DNA from: Symsagittifera roscoffensis
Taxonomy: Eukaryota; Xenacoelomorpha; Acoela; Convolutidae
Direction: 5' to 3'
NCBI RefSeq assembly: GCF_963678635.1
Contig: NC_087063.1
Location: 25,776,764-25,840,763, forward strand
Length of the DNA: 64,000 bases
Shown: piece after piece, positions 23,033 to 36,200 of the stretch
Position numbering within the stretch: the stretch's first letter is position 1
How the letters are laid out: each line of letters begins with the position of its first letter
The notes under the pieces: generated by a model
What the model was told of the DNA's origin: nothing
Seen by the model: the letters and a program-made list of their open reading frames with translations, nothing else
Databases searched by the model: none
Position numbers and translations under genes: made by a program

Positions 23033-23819
23033 AGCTTGTACAGATTTATTTTGAATTCAAATTTAAGTTCAATTAGGATATAAAATTTTTCACTAGCTTT
23101 TTATATATAGAACTGATCGTTTTTGCGGCATGAAAAAAATGACCAAGCTAAACTTCACTGAGAGGTTTAAAGAAAGATTTGAAAAACATTATATTAGAAT
23201 AACGTAGTCTTTTTAACATCCAGATTCTAGCTAAGATAGTTAGCACAATTTTAACTAAAATCACACAAAGCATTGTTTTAATTAAGGCGATAATTTGTCG
23301 ATGATCTAACCTACGATTTCTTCAGAACAAACATTAATTAATAAAACTGTCGCTTTGCCGCATTGTCGTTTTAAAATTTTAAACCAAACTGAGTTTTTGT
23401 GGCTTCTGAAATCCGGAATCCTGCGCTCTCAGCAAAATCTAATGATCTCCGAGTTTTTGTGTGAAACGATTTTCTTGTTGAACCGCATATAATTCTCCAA
23501 ATGCCGTCGTAAATGGCAGTTTTTTTTAAACCAATTTACAGCAAGTTTGAAAATTGACTTGCATTGATTTGGAGACAGCGTCTCTCAATTGGTAAATGTG
23601 TCATCGTTTTTGTTCACGTCATGAATCAGATTCCAACTGAAGTAATTTCGGATGTTCTCTCTGGCTAAACTGGAGTGTTCTGCGGACTGAGGTTGTTGAT
23701 CGCGTGCTGATTGACATTTGCGGCAGTTTGGTGATGCGAACTACAACAAACCGGTCAGTCATTTTCTAGGCAACACAATCTCGGGTGAAAATTATTTAGG
23801 GTATAATAGCAGTCAAGTT

Positions 23820-24000
23820 GGATTTTTTTAAAATCCCTCTCCCCCCTCCTCCCATTGCAAAAGGAGGGATTGGTTACAAAATACAAAATATAAATAAGAT
23901 TAACCGTTGAATTATAGTTATTTAAGGGGTGGCCATTCTTTACTAGGTACCGGCGGGGGGAGGGGGGAGGGGAGAGGGGATAGTTAACAAGATGCGAAAA
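23820..24000. repeat. C/G-run dispersed repeat
   Basis: CCTCTCCCCCCTCCTCCC with an AAAGGAGGGATTGGTTAC core, AACCGTTGA and a closing GGTACC-G-run. A related copy lies near 37075-37250 (GGGGGAGGAGAGATTCGTTAC, AACCGTTGA, GGTACCTGAGGGGGAG) and a partial one near 25960-26060. A low-copy dispersed family of unknown type. Confidence 0.5.
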
Positions 24001-24123
24001 GGTTAAGATAATATAAACTTCTGACGGGGGAGGGACAAGGTAAAAGAAGAGACATTCAATGAAGTTATCCTTATTTTGAAGTTATTCTTCAATGAATTCA
24101 TTCTTCTTTCTTTATGCAAAAAG

Positions 24124-24282
24124 TCACCCGGTAGTGTTGTGTTGGTTGAAGTAGGAAAGGTAGAATCTCCTGTCGTGTCTGCTGGAGTCAAATGGCCTCT
24201 CCGATATGTTGAACATGGGCACTCTGGCCACATACACGATGAGAGACAGGGCTTCCTGCTTCAGCTGGAACACCATGCCCTC
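24124..24282 (-). CDS. VANGL: VANGL terminal exon
   Basis: Acceptor GTATACAG, phase 0; 52 codons and TGA. Begins [17 protein letters not shown] and ends QHNTTG. The family usually ends in a Ser/Thr-x-Val PDZ ligand, not present here. A GTGACT just inside the end could act as a donor to a further exon, but none was seen. Confidence 0.88.
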   Translation of the reverse strand, partial: EGMVFQLKQEALSLIVYVARVPMFNISERPFDSSRHDRRFYLSYFNQHNTTG

Positions 24283-27200
24283 CTGTATACGAAACAAGAC
24301 TCCTTTTAACAAATCAATTATGGCAAATAAGCTTCTTTCAATCAATTTGAAACAATTTCTAAGACGGATTAAATCTCCGCTTACGCGTTAATAGTGCGAA
24401 ACCAATCGCGCGTTAATTGTCCCAAATTGGCCAAAATGGCCATCTTTAAACCCCCATAACTTTACAAAAAATGATCACAGGTGAAATATCTTTTCAAATT
24501 TAAGCTCAGGACAACAATACGCGTTTTGAATGATATAAAAAAACCGTTAAAAATGGCTAGTTAAACAATTTGTCGGATAAAAAACATTTAGTAGATTCCA
24601 TAGGGGGAAAAAGATCATTAAGTAGATCGATCCCTTTTATCTGAGATGGATTTTTTTTCCAGTCTAACCCACTCAAAGGGTTTAAACAATTGTGGAGGGA
24701 GCCAAAATGATAAGTAACGGATGAAATTAGCATCCCTACTCCGTCCGACTTCAAAATAGAACAAAATAAGATCTTCCGCCCCAGCCTATAAAATGGATTA
24801 TGCTTGATTCTTGTCCGTGGAAAACTTAGAACCCTTCTGAACTGAATTGCTTTTTTGGGGGGGGGGATTTGTTTACTTGGGCCGCAGAAGTTTTCACAAT
24901 TTATCTTGTTTATTTTTTTATTCCAAAAGAGACTGCGCAAATGAAGTGAACTTTAGTTTTCACAGGCTGTGTAGGATATAAGCAACATTTACATAAAGTG
25001 CTGATTTAAAGTATCCGGACAAAACGCATAAATATTGAAAATTGAAACGCGTTTTTCTCAAATTGGGCTGACTTTAGACAAAAAGTAATAGGACAAGCTT
25101 CCTCAGGGTTTTAGCAGAACTTTAACGATGCAATTTGTTTTGCAAAAGTCAGGCCCAAAATTTTACTCGAAAAACGCATCATTTTGGACTTTTCAGTCAA
25201 TTAAAAGTTACACCAAAACAAGGAAATCTATTTCTGTCAAAAATCTACAAAAACGAGCCTTCTAAGGACCCAAAAAAAATTTTGACTTTTGCAAAACAAA
25301 TTGCATCATTAAAGTTCTGCTAAAACCTTGAGGAAGTTTGTCCTATTACTTTTTGTCTAAAGTCAACCAATTTGAGAAAAACGCGCTTTAATTTTCAATA
25401 TTTATGCGTTTTGTCCGGATACTTTAAATCAGCACTTAATGTAAATGTTGCTTATATCCTACACAGCCTGTGAAAACTAAAGTTCACTTCACTTGCGTAG
25501 TCTCTTTTGGAATAAAAAAATAAACAAGATAAAATGTGAAAACTTCTGCGGCCCAAGTGAACAAATCCCCCCCCAAAAAAGCAATTCATTTCAGAAGGGG
25601 TTCTAAGTTTTCCACCGACAAGAATCAAACATAATCCATTTTATAGGCTGGGGTGGAAGATCTTATTTTGTTCTATTTTGGAGTCGGATGGAGTAGGGAT
25701 GCTAATTTCATCCGTTACTTATCATTTTGGCTCCCTTCACAATTGTTCAGACCCTTTGAGAGGGTTAGACTGGAAAAAAATCCATCTCAGATAAAAGGGA
25801 TCTACTTAATGATCTTTTTCCCCCTATGGAATCTACATAAGATTTTTTACCCCCTTAACTAAATACAGTATTTTAGCACTAAAGCTTTGTATTGTGAAAT
25901 CTAATTTTGATGCGTTCTCATTGATCGAAAGTTTCACTAGCCTGATCTGCTTAACAATCTCCCCCATTCCTTGAAAAGGGAGAGATTGTTACACAGATAC
26001 GATAAAAGTTCCATCCGCCCAATAAATTGTCACAAATAGTACCGGTTAAGAAAATTTGACAAAAAAAAATTTTGACTGCTTGATTTTTGGCCCCCGAGAG
26101 CCAATTTAAAATAGGTAGGTAAGTGTTGAAAATGAAGTCGCATAGGAATTTTACAAAAATTGGTCCCTTGTGAAATATTTTTTAAATTGAACTGAACACA
26201 ACAATATCTTTCTAATGATGAAAAAAAAAATTGCCCAAAATTGCTGGTTAAAAAAGTCAAAAACTGTCTGGAGAAAAAACGCCCAAGCACAAACATTTCT
26301 TCATTTTCTTCAAATATTTTTTGTCATAAAAGTTTTTTGCTAACAAATGTTATTGCGATCGCTGGAACAGGTCAAAAAAAAGAACAACCAAGCATACATT
26401 TAATTTGTTTTCAAAAATTGGATCAGAAAACAGTGCAATACAAAAAATCAATTGACATTATGGTAAAACCTCCAACTAGCAAGCACTTTTGTCCCAATAA
26501 GTCATTCATGGAATATTCGCATATTCGTCACGCTTGGATTCGATGTTTATTCAGACCTTATTTGAAAAGTTATATAATCTAAACGGTACCATTGTCTTGA
26601 GCTCAGATGTAACAGAGGTGAAACGGAGCTTCACATCACTTGCAATAGAATGCAAGTGCAGCGTTGCAAGCTAACAAAAATAAAGATAAAATTAAATTAT
26701 CAAAAAAAATGGGAAAAATAGAAAAGGTTTCAGAAAAACTGTCAAAAAACATAATCACCAACATAAAAAAAACGCTTTGTATTTACCGAGCGGCCCCTAA
26801 GCCAATAGAAAATGGGTAGACGCCTTTGAAGCGACAAAAAACTTTGCATCTAAGCCAATATAACAAAACGAAATTATTCAGTTCAAATTAAGTTTGTGGC
26901 AAAGACGGAAAATCAAAGAAAATATACAACGTCGAGGCTATTAGTTTTGAAAAATACTGAAATGAATCAAAAACCTTTTCAACGACAAGAAAAAAAGCTA
27001 TAGTAGAAAAAATTCTTCAAAGTGGCAACTATGCCGAGACTCGATCACCAGACCTAAGTTTTTACACAGGCATCTGCATTACTTCCAGGCCAATTAGAAA
27101 AGCACCTGGAAGTTGTTCAGGTTCTATAATAATGGAAGTACGAAAAACAAGTAAGTATTTTGTAGACAAGTTGCTTACGGGAAAAACTTCTTGTTCCCAA

Positions 27201-30200
27201 TTACAAGGCACTTGCTCTCACAAGTGTAAAAAGAGATTACATTTGAGATCTTTTATCTTTTTTCTACAGTTGTGGGGTTTTGGAAAATGCTAATTTGGCT
27301 CAGCTGGGATAATCAAAGTGTGATATATCGCGTTTTTATAAAAATAGCTTGCAATAAATATCAGTCTGAATTGAATTGAGGCAATTTGGTCTAGTTTATA
27401 GGCCATCAGACGCAAAATATATCACTTTCTACCTTGGTACATAGAATTTGGGTGGCTAAAATGTAGGAAAAAATTTACACAAAAAGCCGAACTTTTCGCT
27501 TTCATTTTCAAACATGTTCAAACATGAATTTTTTCAAATTCTTAAGGAGCAGTAGAAACATTCGAGGCTTCGCTTTGATACAAACAGCATTGTCAAAATT
27601 TAATGTCTGTTCTTATTCACAGAGCACAGCCAAGTTCAACCTAACTTATAGCTGCTTTTGAGGTGTCTTGAAATCAATTTGTCGTTCATGTTCTTGAGAA
27701 GCTTAATTTAAGTCACTATCTTACCATCTATCAAAACTTAACTGCAAACAGTCGTAGTCTGATTGTGCCATTTTTGATTGTTCAGTGTTTTAGCATATAT
27801 AGTATGTTTAAACAAGAAAAACAAACCATACATTTTTTGTAAAACAAAGATATATTCCTTGTGATTGATAGCCAGGGGGGTCGAATGAGCCTTAAATTTT
27901 TTTAAATGCGCTTTTGGTTTCAATACATACTCATTTTGAGGGGGTATTTGATCGGTTTGGTCTAAATTTTCCACAAAATGCCCATCACGGTGTTTTAAAA
28001 GAGCTCAGAAAATCAATTAAGTCAATTTAAAAAACAGATTTTCAAAATTTTTGAAATTTTTTTGAAACTCCTTCGAAAAAGTCTAAATCCGCCCCTGAAT
28101 AGGGCAAAGTAAACTTACTAGCTGAAAGTTAGGCTTGTTTGGTCGCAAAGTGTATTTTAATGCGAAGCAGCATAAAATAAAAAATTCTATACCGACTCAA
28201 AACCAATTAGACCTAACCTTGGTTTTTGAGCTCTCTCAGGAAATTTATAAGACAATGCGAAAAAAAATTGTATTTAGAAATGAAACACTTTATGAAGATA
28301 AACAATGAAGGCTATCGAATGAATACAGTCAAATTCAAATTCAATGTTCCCAGTGTTTTCGCTGCGATGAAATTTTTTCTCCAAATAGAACAAAATAGAT
28401 TAAACAGAAATCATTTAGCGTTTTCAATTACAAGAAAAAAATTTTTACGAACATTTTGAAAAAATTGATAAAAACGTCAGAACTTTGACTTAAGTTATGA
28501 TTAAAACCGTGATTCAAATTTGAATTCAGAGAATCAAGGTTGCAACTTCCAAATACCCGCCTCCCCCGTTGAAGCTAACCTGCAATGGTCTGTTGGGTAC
28601 AAAATTGGACACAAGCTCCCATGAATTGGACATGGTATGATCAGTCACCACAGGCTCAGGCTTCAGAAACTTCTCCAGAAAAGCACGCGGGGTGAAGTTC
28701 AAAGTGATGCACGATTGAAGATGCTCCAACAGGTCTAAAATGAGGCGAGGAGCTCTTTTTTAAATTGTTAGTCATAGAAGACCGATCAAATTTGTAGAAA
28801 ATGTTATTTTTATTAATAGCATTGCATTTTTGTCGAACTTTTGTTAAGTTCTCCTAATTTTAGCAAAATTTTCTGCGAACTGTACGCACATTTTTTGAAT
28901 AAAACTTTTTGAGATAAGAGATTTTCAAAATGAAATCTGCAATTTTCTCCGTCATTGTTTGGACATGAAAAAAGAAACAATTGCAAGCTGGTCTAGCAAA
29001 ACAAAATTTTACACCAAAAAACGAAACGGTGAAGAAAATTTGACAGCCATAATGAGGCAGTTATTTGATAAACTAGCAGAGTTTAGCTTAATATAAACTT
29101 GAATTTTGAATTTCGAAGTGGACAACCATTTCATCTGATTGTATGGAAAAGGAGGGAATTCAATTGAGAAAAAGGTGAGTGATTGTGCCTGATTGGCGGT
29201 AGAGGTGAGTCTGTCTAGTCACTCGCAGGTACTTGAGGAGAGCACGGGCCATGCTGGGCCAGATGGCCACTGCTGCATCTCTAGAGGACAGAGTGAGCAT
29301 GGAGCGGGTGTCGTTGTTGTCACAGCGTCTGCAAATAAAACAAAACTGTTTGTATCACAGCGAAGCCCTGAGTGGTACTTATTTATTTGAAGCAGAGAAG
29401 AAAAAATGTTTTCAAAAAAATTGAAAATTTTTTGAAGACTTTCGTACTAACCGCAGACAAGAAGTACTAGGTACCACCAAACATTGCTTCAATTAAATGG
29501 TTCCCGAGTTAATAATTCCAAACTGCCAAACTGCGAAAATTTAAAACTCCAAAACATCACAAAAAAATTGTCTCAGAAGAAAAAACTTTGGTTTTGAGCT
29601 CAAGACATTAATTTATTTCATTTTGTATCAAAATTTGCGTCAAAAATAGTTTGCTCAAAAATAGTTTGCTTAAAATTTTTTTACGAACATTTTGAAAAAA
29701 TTGATAAAAAGGCCAGAACTTTGACTTTTTTTTGGTTTTGAGCTCAAGACTTTTTTTTGAAAAAATTTTGGTTTTGAGCTCAAGACATTAATTTATTTCA
29801 TTTTGTATCAAAATTTGCGTCAAAAATAGTTTGCTCAAAAATAGTTTGCTTAAAATTTTTTTACGAACATTTTCAAAATATTCTGGATAAAAATCGAGCG
29901 CCATATTTCATCATTTCTTCGAAAGAAGCCGGAACAAAGTGTTTTCTGTTGGCCAACTTTCAGTTTCAATCTTTTGAAAATCAATGCATCGTAAATACAT
30001 TTAAACAACCAAAAAAATCAAAGGTGATTAAGCTTGGCTTACAATTTTCACCCAACCATCGTAAAAATTTTTCACCCAACCAGCGAACATCATAAGGCTA
30101 AAAAATCAAAAATTATTCAGGAATATGTAACTGAAAACGAGTAATCTACCTCCATTTAAATATTCGGAGTTGCTACCAGTTATTTTTTTAATTAAAATTA

Positions 30201-33200
30201 AAAATAATCTTAAAAAAATTATATTTTGAATCTCAGGAATCTAGCGGGTTTTTCGGTTTCACAAGTTCTTTCATATCCCATTAGGTTTTGAAAATTCCGC
30301 TCTACAATTTTGTATGCAGTTGAAAACATCTTGGCCGGGATGGGCAAAAAAATGGTAAATGGTTTTAACAAAAAAAAAGACTTTTTAAAAGTTCTATAGG
30401 ATGCATAATTCAATCCCCCCAGTAAAGTAGATTTCAAATCTTATGATTTTAACAAAATTTCTTTTTTTTGCAAAAACCATTTACTATAATAGCCGCCAGC
30501 CCCGACCAATAAATTCAAATAAATATTTCCGAGAAAGTCAGTCGAGGATAAGCTCAGGATAAACAAGGCGGATAAGGGATAAACAATATTTCCATGATCA
30601 GGTGATAATGCAAGATAAATGCGAGATTCCTCAGGTTCCAGGTTCTTTTTCTAGGGTGAAATTACTCATATTTTGTCTGTTTGGGGTTAACTGCGATAAA
30701 AAGTCAATTTTGAGGTCGCACTTTAAAGTTTTTTTTTGGGAACTTGCAAAAAAAATTTAAAAAAATAATCTAATTAAACAGAAAAAGTCTTTATTCCGAG
30801 TTACACAACTGACATGGCAACAGTAGTTCTGAAAAATTAAACGAAAGATTTTTTTTGCAATTAAATTGAATTTTAATTGATTGAAAATGGAATATTTTGC
30901 TACAAAAACAAGTTTCATATTAATTCAAAATAGATCGATTATAATCTATTATATTGGGATTTTATTGCCTAAAAAATACTATATAATAGTCTAAATAATA
31001 GATATGCAGGAAATACAGTTGTTTTTCAGCAAATAAAAAACAATCTTGGCGCGCTCGTTTTTATTCCTATTTTGAAACTGGGCATAATAAGTTAAGTAGC
31101 AAAATGTGGGCAGGTCGTAAACTAGACACGTCGTAAGCCAATCAATCAGACTCGCAAAAAAACTTTCGCAAAAATTTTGTTGTTTCGTAGAGTGCTGACT
31201 TGAATTATCCGGACAAAAAAAACTTTAAACTTCAAACGCGTTTTTCTCAAATAGACAAACTAGACAAAAACTGAAGAGAGCAAAAGTTGTTTAGAATTTC
31301 ACCAAAACTGATATGGTGCAATTTTGTCCCCAAAATTCCTACTAAAATTTTAACCCAACAATGGGTCATTTTGGCTTTGTGCAGTTGATCAAGAATTACG
31401 CTGTTTCTACCAGCTTAATTGATGAGAAAGTTATACCAAAATAAGTCGCTAACACAGTCTAACAAAACAGTTCAACAAATTCAACAAAAATCTAGAAAGA
31501 GTTTTTTTTATCTCACGTCTAAATGGTTTAGGGCGTTTCTATTTTATGACCGCCTTTCGCCAAAAGCACCTTTAAATTTTGCAAAAACTAAAGTGTGGAT
31601 AGACAAAAGTTTTGATAATAAAAGTGTATATTTTAGCAGACATCCCCTTAACTCTCCAGAGTTAACAAGAAGCGGCTTAAGACTACGAAGCCCTTTGTCG
31701 GTTCAATATCGTCAGTTGGCGCGCTACGCCAGCTTTTTTGCAAATCGTCCATCCGATGGCTAGTTCCAGAGCAAAACGTTGTAATTGCGACTAGTAATGC
31801 AATCTTTGAATCAATTAAGTTGCCTCGATTCAGCTAATATGAGTTCTGCGCAGGATTAATACGAGCACGCTGCGCATGTATTGGAAACATCACGCCCCTA
31901 TATCACCGCAAGCTGGTGAATTGATAACTTTCAAACGCTGAAAAGTTCACAAAAACAATCACAATTGAAATATCTTTTTCTATCAACTCAAGGCAAAAAA
32001 CTTCGAGAGAAGCTACAAAAATTTGGCAACTACAATTTTTGCTAGGATGTACATTTCCAGATCAAAGCTTTTGCTTCATTTTAAAACTTTTGTTTTCGCC
32101 TAATATAGCTGCTCCACTCACTTGAGCTTTCAAGAGCGAAGTGTTATCTTTGCGACTAGTAATGCAATCTTTGAATTAATTATGTTGCCTCAATTCAGTA
32201 TAAAAACTTTTTTTTTCAATTCAGGTTAACAAAATCTTAGCAATAGCAATAAAAGTTTGGCGGCAGTAAAAAGTCATCACGAAAAAAATCAATAGTTGAA
32301 ATCCAAAAAACGGACAAAAAAAACTCTCGTAATTTATTTAAAGCCAAATTGTTGGCAATATTGGTGGCCTTGAGCAGTTGAATCGGTTAAAACTTATAGC
32401 TTTTTAGGTTATTTAATTTTCCAGAAACCGTTTCTACGTGTGGAAATAGGTAATAAGCTGAAATTCTACGTCAAAATGAGCATTCTTGGGTTAATTAACT
32501 TCGTTCAGATTCGTTGACCGAAAAGATATTGCCAACAATTTGGCATTGACTAAATAAATGTTACCTTATATGATAGAAAGCCTCCTCCACAGCCACAATA
32601 AGCCTCGCTCTCCTCTTGGACACCTTCACTTCATACTCTTGCTCCTCGTAGAATCTCTCGTTTCTACTCCACTCCCGCCGCCGCGCACTGGCCGCCATGA
32701 TAGCACGGGAGTTTGAAATGAGACTTGTGGATCCACCCGCCGCTGCTGCTGCTGCTGCTGCTGCGCTACGGGAGGCATCGCCAGGTTGTCCAGGGGTCGT
32801 GGCAGTGTTGGATGAAGTGGGCCCCGGGGTTCCGTCGATGTCGTAGACTTGATACTTAGTGCCAGAGTTGTTGCCGGCGGCGTCTGATTTTCGGGACGGA
32901 ACCTATCACAGTCGTATATCAAGAAGTATGATTCATGAGCTTAAATGGACCCCCTCACCAACCAAAGGTCTCGCCTTTGGTATTATTTGATGACATTCAT
33001 TTTAGACCAACCAATCCTAAACTTTTCTAAAGGCGCCTTTGGCGCCAATATTTACTAACTTTGAATGAAAGTGCGCGCCGAAAAAACGCAAATTTTTTTT
33101 GTCAAAATTTTTCAAAAAGTGCCAAAACACGGCATTTTTGACCTGTTTTTTTTTTTAGAAATTTGACTGCGGCGCAAAATTTTTGGCCAAAATAATGTTT

Positions 33201-36200
33201 TTATGGTGTTACGGGAGCGTTCGGAAAATCAATTTAAACACTGTTCGAGCATTTTTTGAAAATCCACCCTCTCGAGAAAATCCTAGATCCGCCCCTGCTG
33301 TTTGATTTGACTATTTATGTTTGCACTGAATGAAACTTGAAGTTATGAAATCAAATTGTGTTGACTTGACATGTGGACTACCGGATATGTCGGCCAGGAA
33401 TTTTTTTTCAGTACTAGTTCAGGAAATTTTTCAGATACAGTTACTTAGAAATACAGTTTTCATGTATTTCTAAGTATTTCATAAGCTTTAATGTTTCAGT
33501 TGACCTTGAGTAGGTATGGGTTGTAGATTGGGAAGTCTCTGTAGTAGTTCTGCAGAATCCACAGAGCACTGTTCTGGATGCTCAGTCTACCCACACTGTA
33601 GAATTTACTCTCTCCGTCTGTATTGCGCACCACCTACACACAACACAACTCCTCTGGATCATTTTCTGAAGTTCCCAAGTTTGTTTTAGTCGAAGTTTGA
33701 ATTTTGTTGCATGGCGTGGTGGAGAATTTGTAATAATTGTGCCCAGCAATCATATGATTGCGGGTTGAAATCATATGTGCATTGCAATTTATAATGTGAG
33801 CTCTTGTAGGACAGCCATGGCTTAGTTAAACCTAGAATATATCACCTCCGGTTTGCCTCTTGCTTTTCAAGGTTTGTCTCATCAAATTGTAGAATTATTT
33901 GCTCGTACTGGACTAATAAGTGATTATAGAACGAATAGAATAGAAATCACAGTAATGGATTAAAATAGGTTTTAATGGACTATAACAGATTACAAAGGAT
34001 TATAAAAGTCGGAGCTGGATTTTCAAAAAACTTGACATAAAACATTCGAAACTGAACATTGCATTCGCTTTGTTTTGTTTTACATTTGGCTACAGCAAAA
34101 AGTTGTAATGTTTACCACTTGGCTTCTGTGTGTTTGTCTCCCATCTTCTCAAAAAATCAACTTACTTCCCATCATTCTTACTTTCNNNNNNNNNNNNNNN
34201 NNNNNNNNNNNNNNNNNNNNNNNNNNNNNNNNNNNNNNNNNNNNNNNNNNNNNNNNNNNNNNNNNNNNNNNNNNNNNNNNNNNNNNNNNNNNNNNNNNNN
34301 NNNNNNNNNNNNNNNNNNNNNNNNNNNNNNNNNNNNNNNNNNNNNNNNNNNNNNNNNNNNNNNNNNNNNNNNNNNNNNNNNNNNNTTTTGTTCCTTTCTA
34401 AGCGTTAAGTCAAGCATGGATTGAGCGAATTGCTAACTCATATAATCCTATTTATTAAATGAAAGTCTTAATGCACTATGGACGCAACGTTTTAACTTTT
34501 CTATCGAGTACAACGTTTTAACTTTTCTATCGAGTACAACGTTTAAAAATTATTCAGAGCAACCATCAGAGGAAGATGAACTCAATCCAACTTCAAGGCT
34601 AGACTGTACCAGCCTAATTTTTGTCCAAAGTTTGTGTTTAGAGATTCATTTGAGTCTGAAACGAATCCACTTAAAAGAGCAACTTCCATGCTAAGAAAGA
34701 ATTTTTCGAACCAATTCGGTCCATGAAATAAACTGAAATGTTTCAGCGTTTCATAGCATAAAAACAGGCTTGTTTAGAAAAACTGAAACTTTTTGCTAAC
34801 CGATTTGGCCCACGGAAAAACTGGAAATCTTTCAAAGTTTCATAGCTTGAATAGCTTGCTTAGAAAAACATATGCTTTTTGCGAATCGTTTCTGTCTATG
34901 CAATACCTTAAAATAATATGAAATTTGTTAGCTTTAAAGGCTTGCTTAAAATTTTTTTAACTTTTCGCGAACCAATTTAGTTCACAAGTTACCATGAAAT
35001 TTTTCAAAGTTTCAAAGCTTAATTAGATTGAAAAACATTAACTTTTCAAAATTCGAACAGTTCTTTAAAATAACTCGAAATTTTTCATTCTTAGTAAAAT
35101 TTAATTTTGTTCAAAATGGAAACAGTCGATAAAATAGCTTGTAATGATTCATAGCTTGAATAGCTTGCTCAAAGTTTCAAAGCTTGATTAGCGTGAAAAA
35201 CATTAACTTTTCCAAAACCGAATAGTTCTTTAAAATAACTCGAACGTTTTCATTGGTTGAAGGAATGCAAAATAAAAACTTCATTTTCTTGCTATCCGAT
35301 TCTCTGCATAAAAACTTTTTGAAACTACTTCAGTTTGTGAAACTGATTCAGTTTTTAAAAGAAAAACACTTTTCGCGAACTAATTTGTCCATTAAATAAC
35401 TTGAAACAATTCAAAGTTTCATAGCTTGAATAACTTGCTTAGAAAAATTCAACTTTTTTACTTTTCGATGTGATCCACGAGCTTAATAGAAATGTTTCAT
35501 AGCCTGAATAGCTTACTTATTAAAACTTATTTTTATTCAAAAAGGAAATAGTCGATAAAATAGGTTGTAATGTTTCATAGCTTGAATAGTTTTCTCAAGA
35601 AAAGTTAAGTTTTCGGCGAACCGATTCGGTCTAAGAAATAAGTTGAAGCCTTTCAAAGCTTAAGCCAAATAGCTAGCAAAACAAAAATTGTTTACGAATT
35701 TGATCTACGAATTTTTTCTTATTTCCATCGCTTGATAGGCTCCAAAAAAACTTGAAGTAAAATTTATGAAAAAATTTAAATATTTCGAATTTTCATCGGT
35801 TGAATGGCTTCAGCAAAAAAATTCAATTTTTCGTTATCCGATTTGTCTTAGTTTGTTTCAAAGATTCATAGCTTGATTAGCTTGCTTGGAAAAATTGGAA
35901 ATTTTCTAACTTGGTCCATGGAAGTGCTTTGTATTTCAAGTAGTTCAATTAGTGTATTGGCAATAAACAAAATTCACTTTTTTCGCTATTCGATTGCTTT
36001 CATAAGATAAGTTGAAAAAAAAACAGAACTTGAATAGCATGAGAAAATGTTTTGCTCACTGATTGCTCTATAAAACAACCTAAAAGTTTTCCTTGCTTGA
36101 ATAGCTTGCATGGAAAACTTCAGTTTTTTTTTCAAATTGATTAGCTCTTTTAAACAAATTGAATTGTTTCATTTTCAAAATTTGCTTAGAAAAATTTTAT

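Noticed and set aside
24557-25862. Open frames of 127, 62 and 69 codons in the palindrome
   Set aside because: The two outer frames are mirror images produced by the inverted arms, and none has a domain or start context.
26241-26582. 113-codon plus-strand ORF
   Set aside because: No domain, no splice or promoter support, inside a VANGL intron and antisense to the gene.
31419-31763. 114-codon plus-strand ORF in a VANGL intron
   Set aside because: Antisense to an intron, no recognised domain, overlaps dispersed repeat sequence.
34059-34424. Open frames across the N run
   Set aside because: They exist only because N codons are not read as stops.
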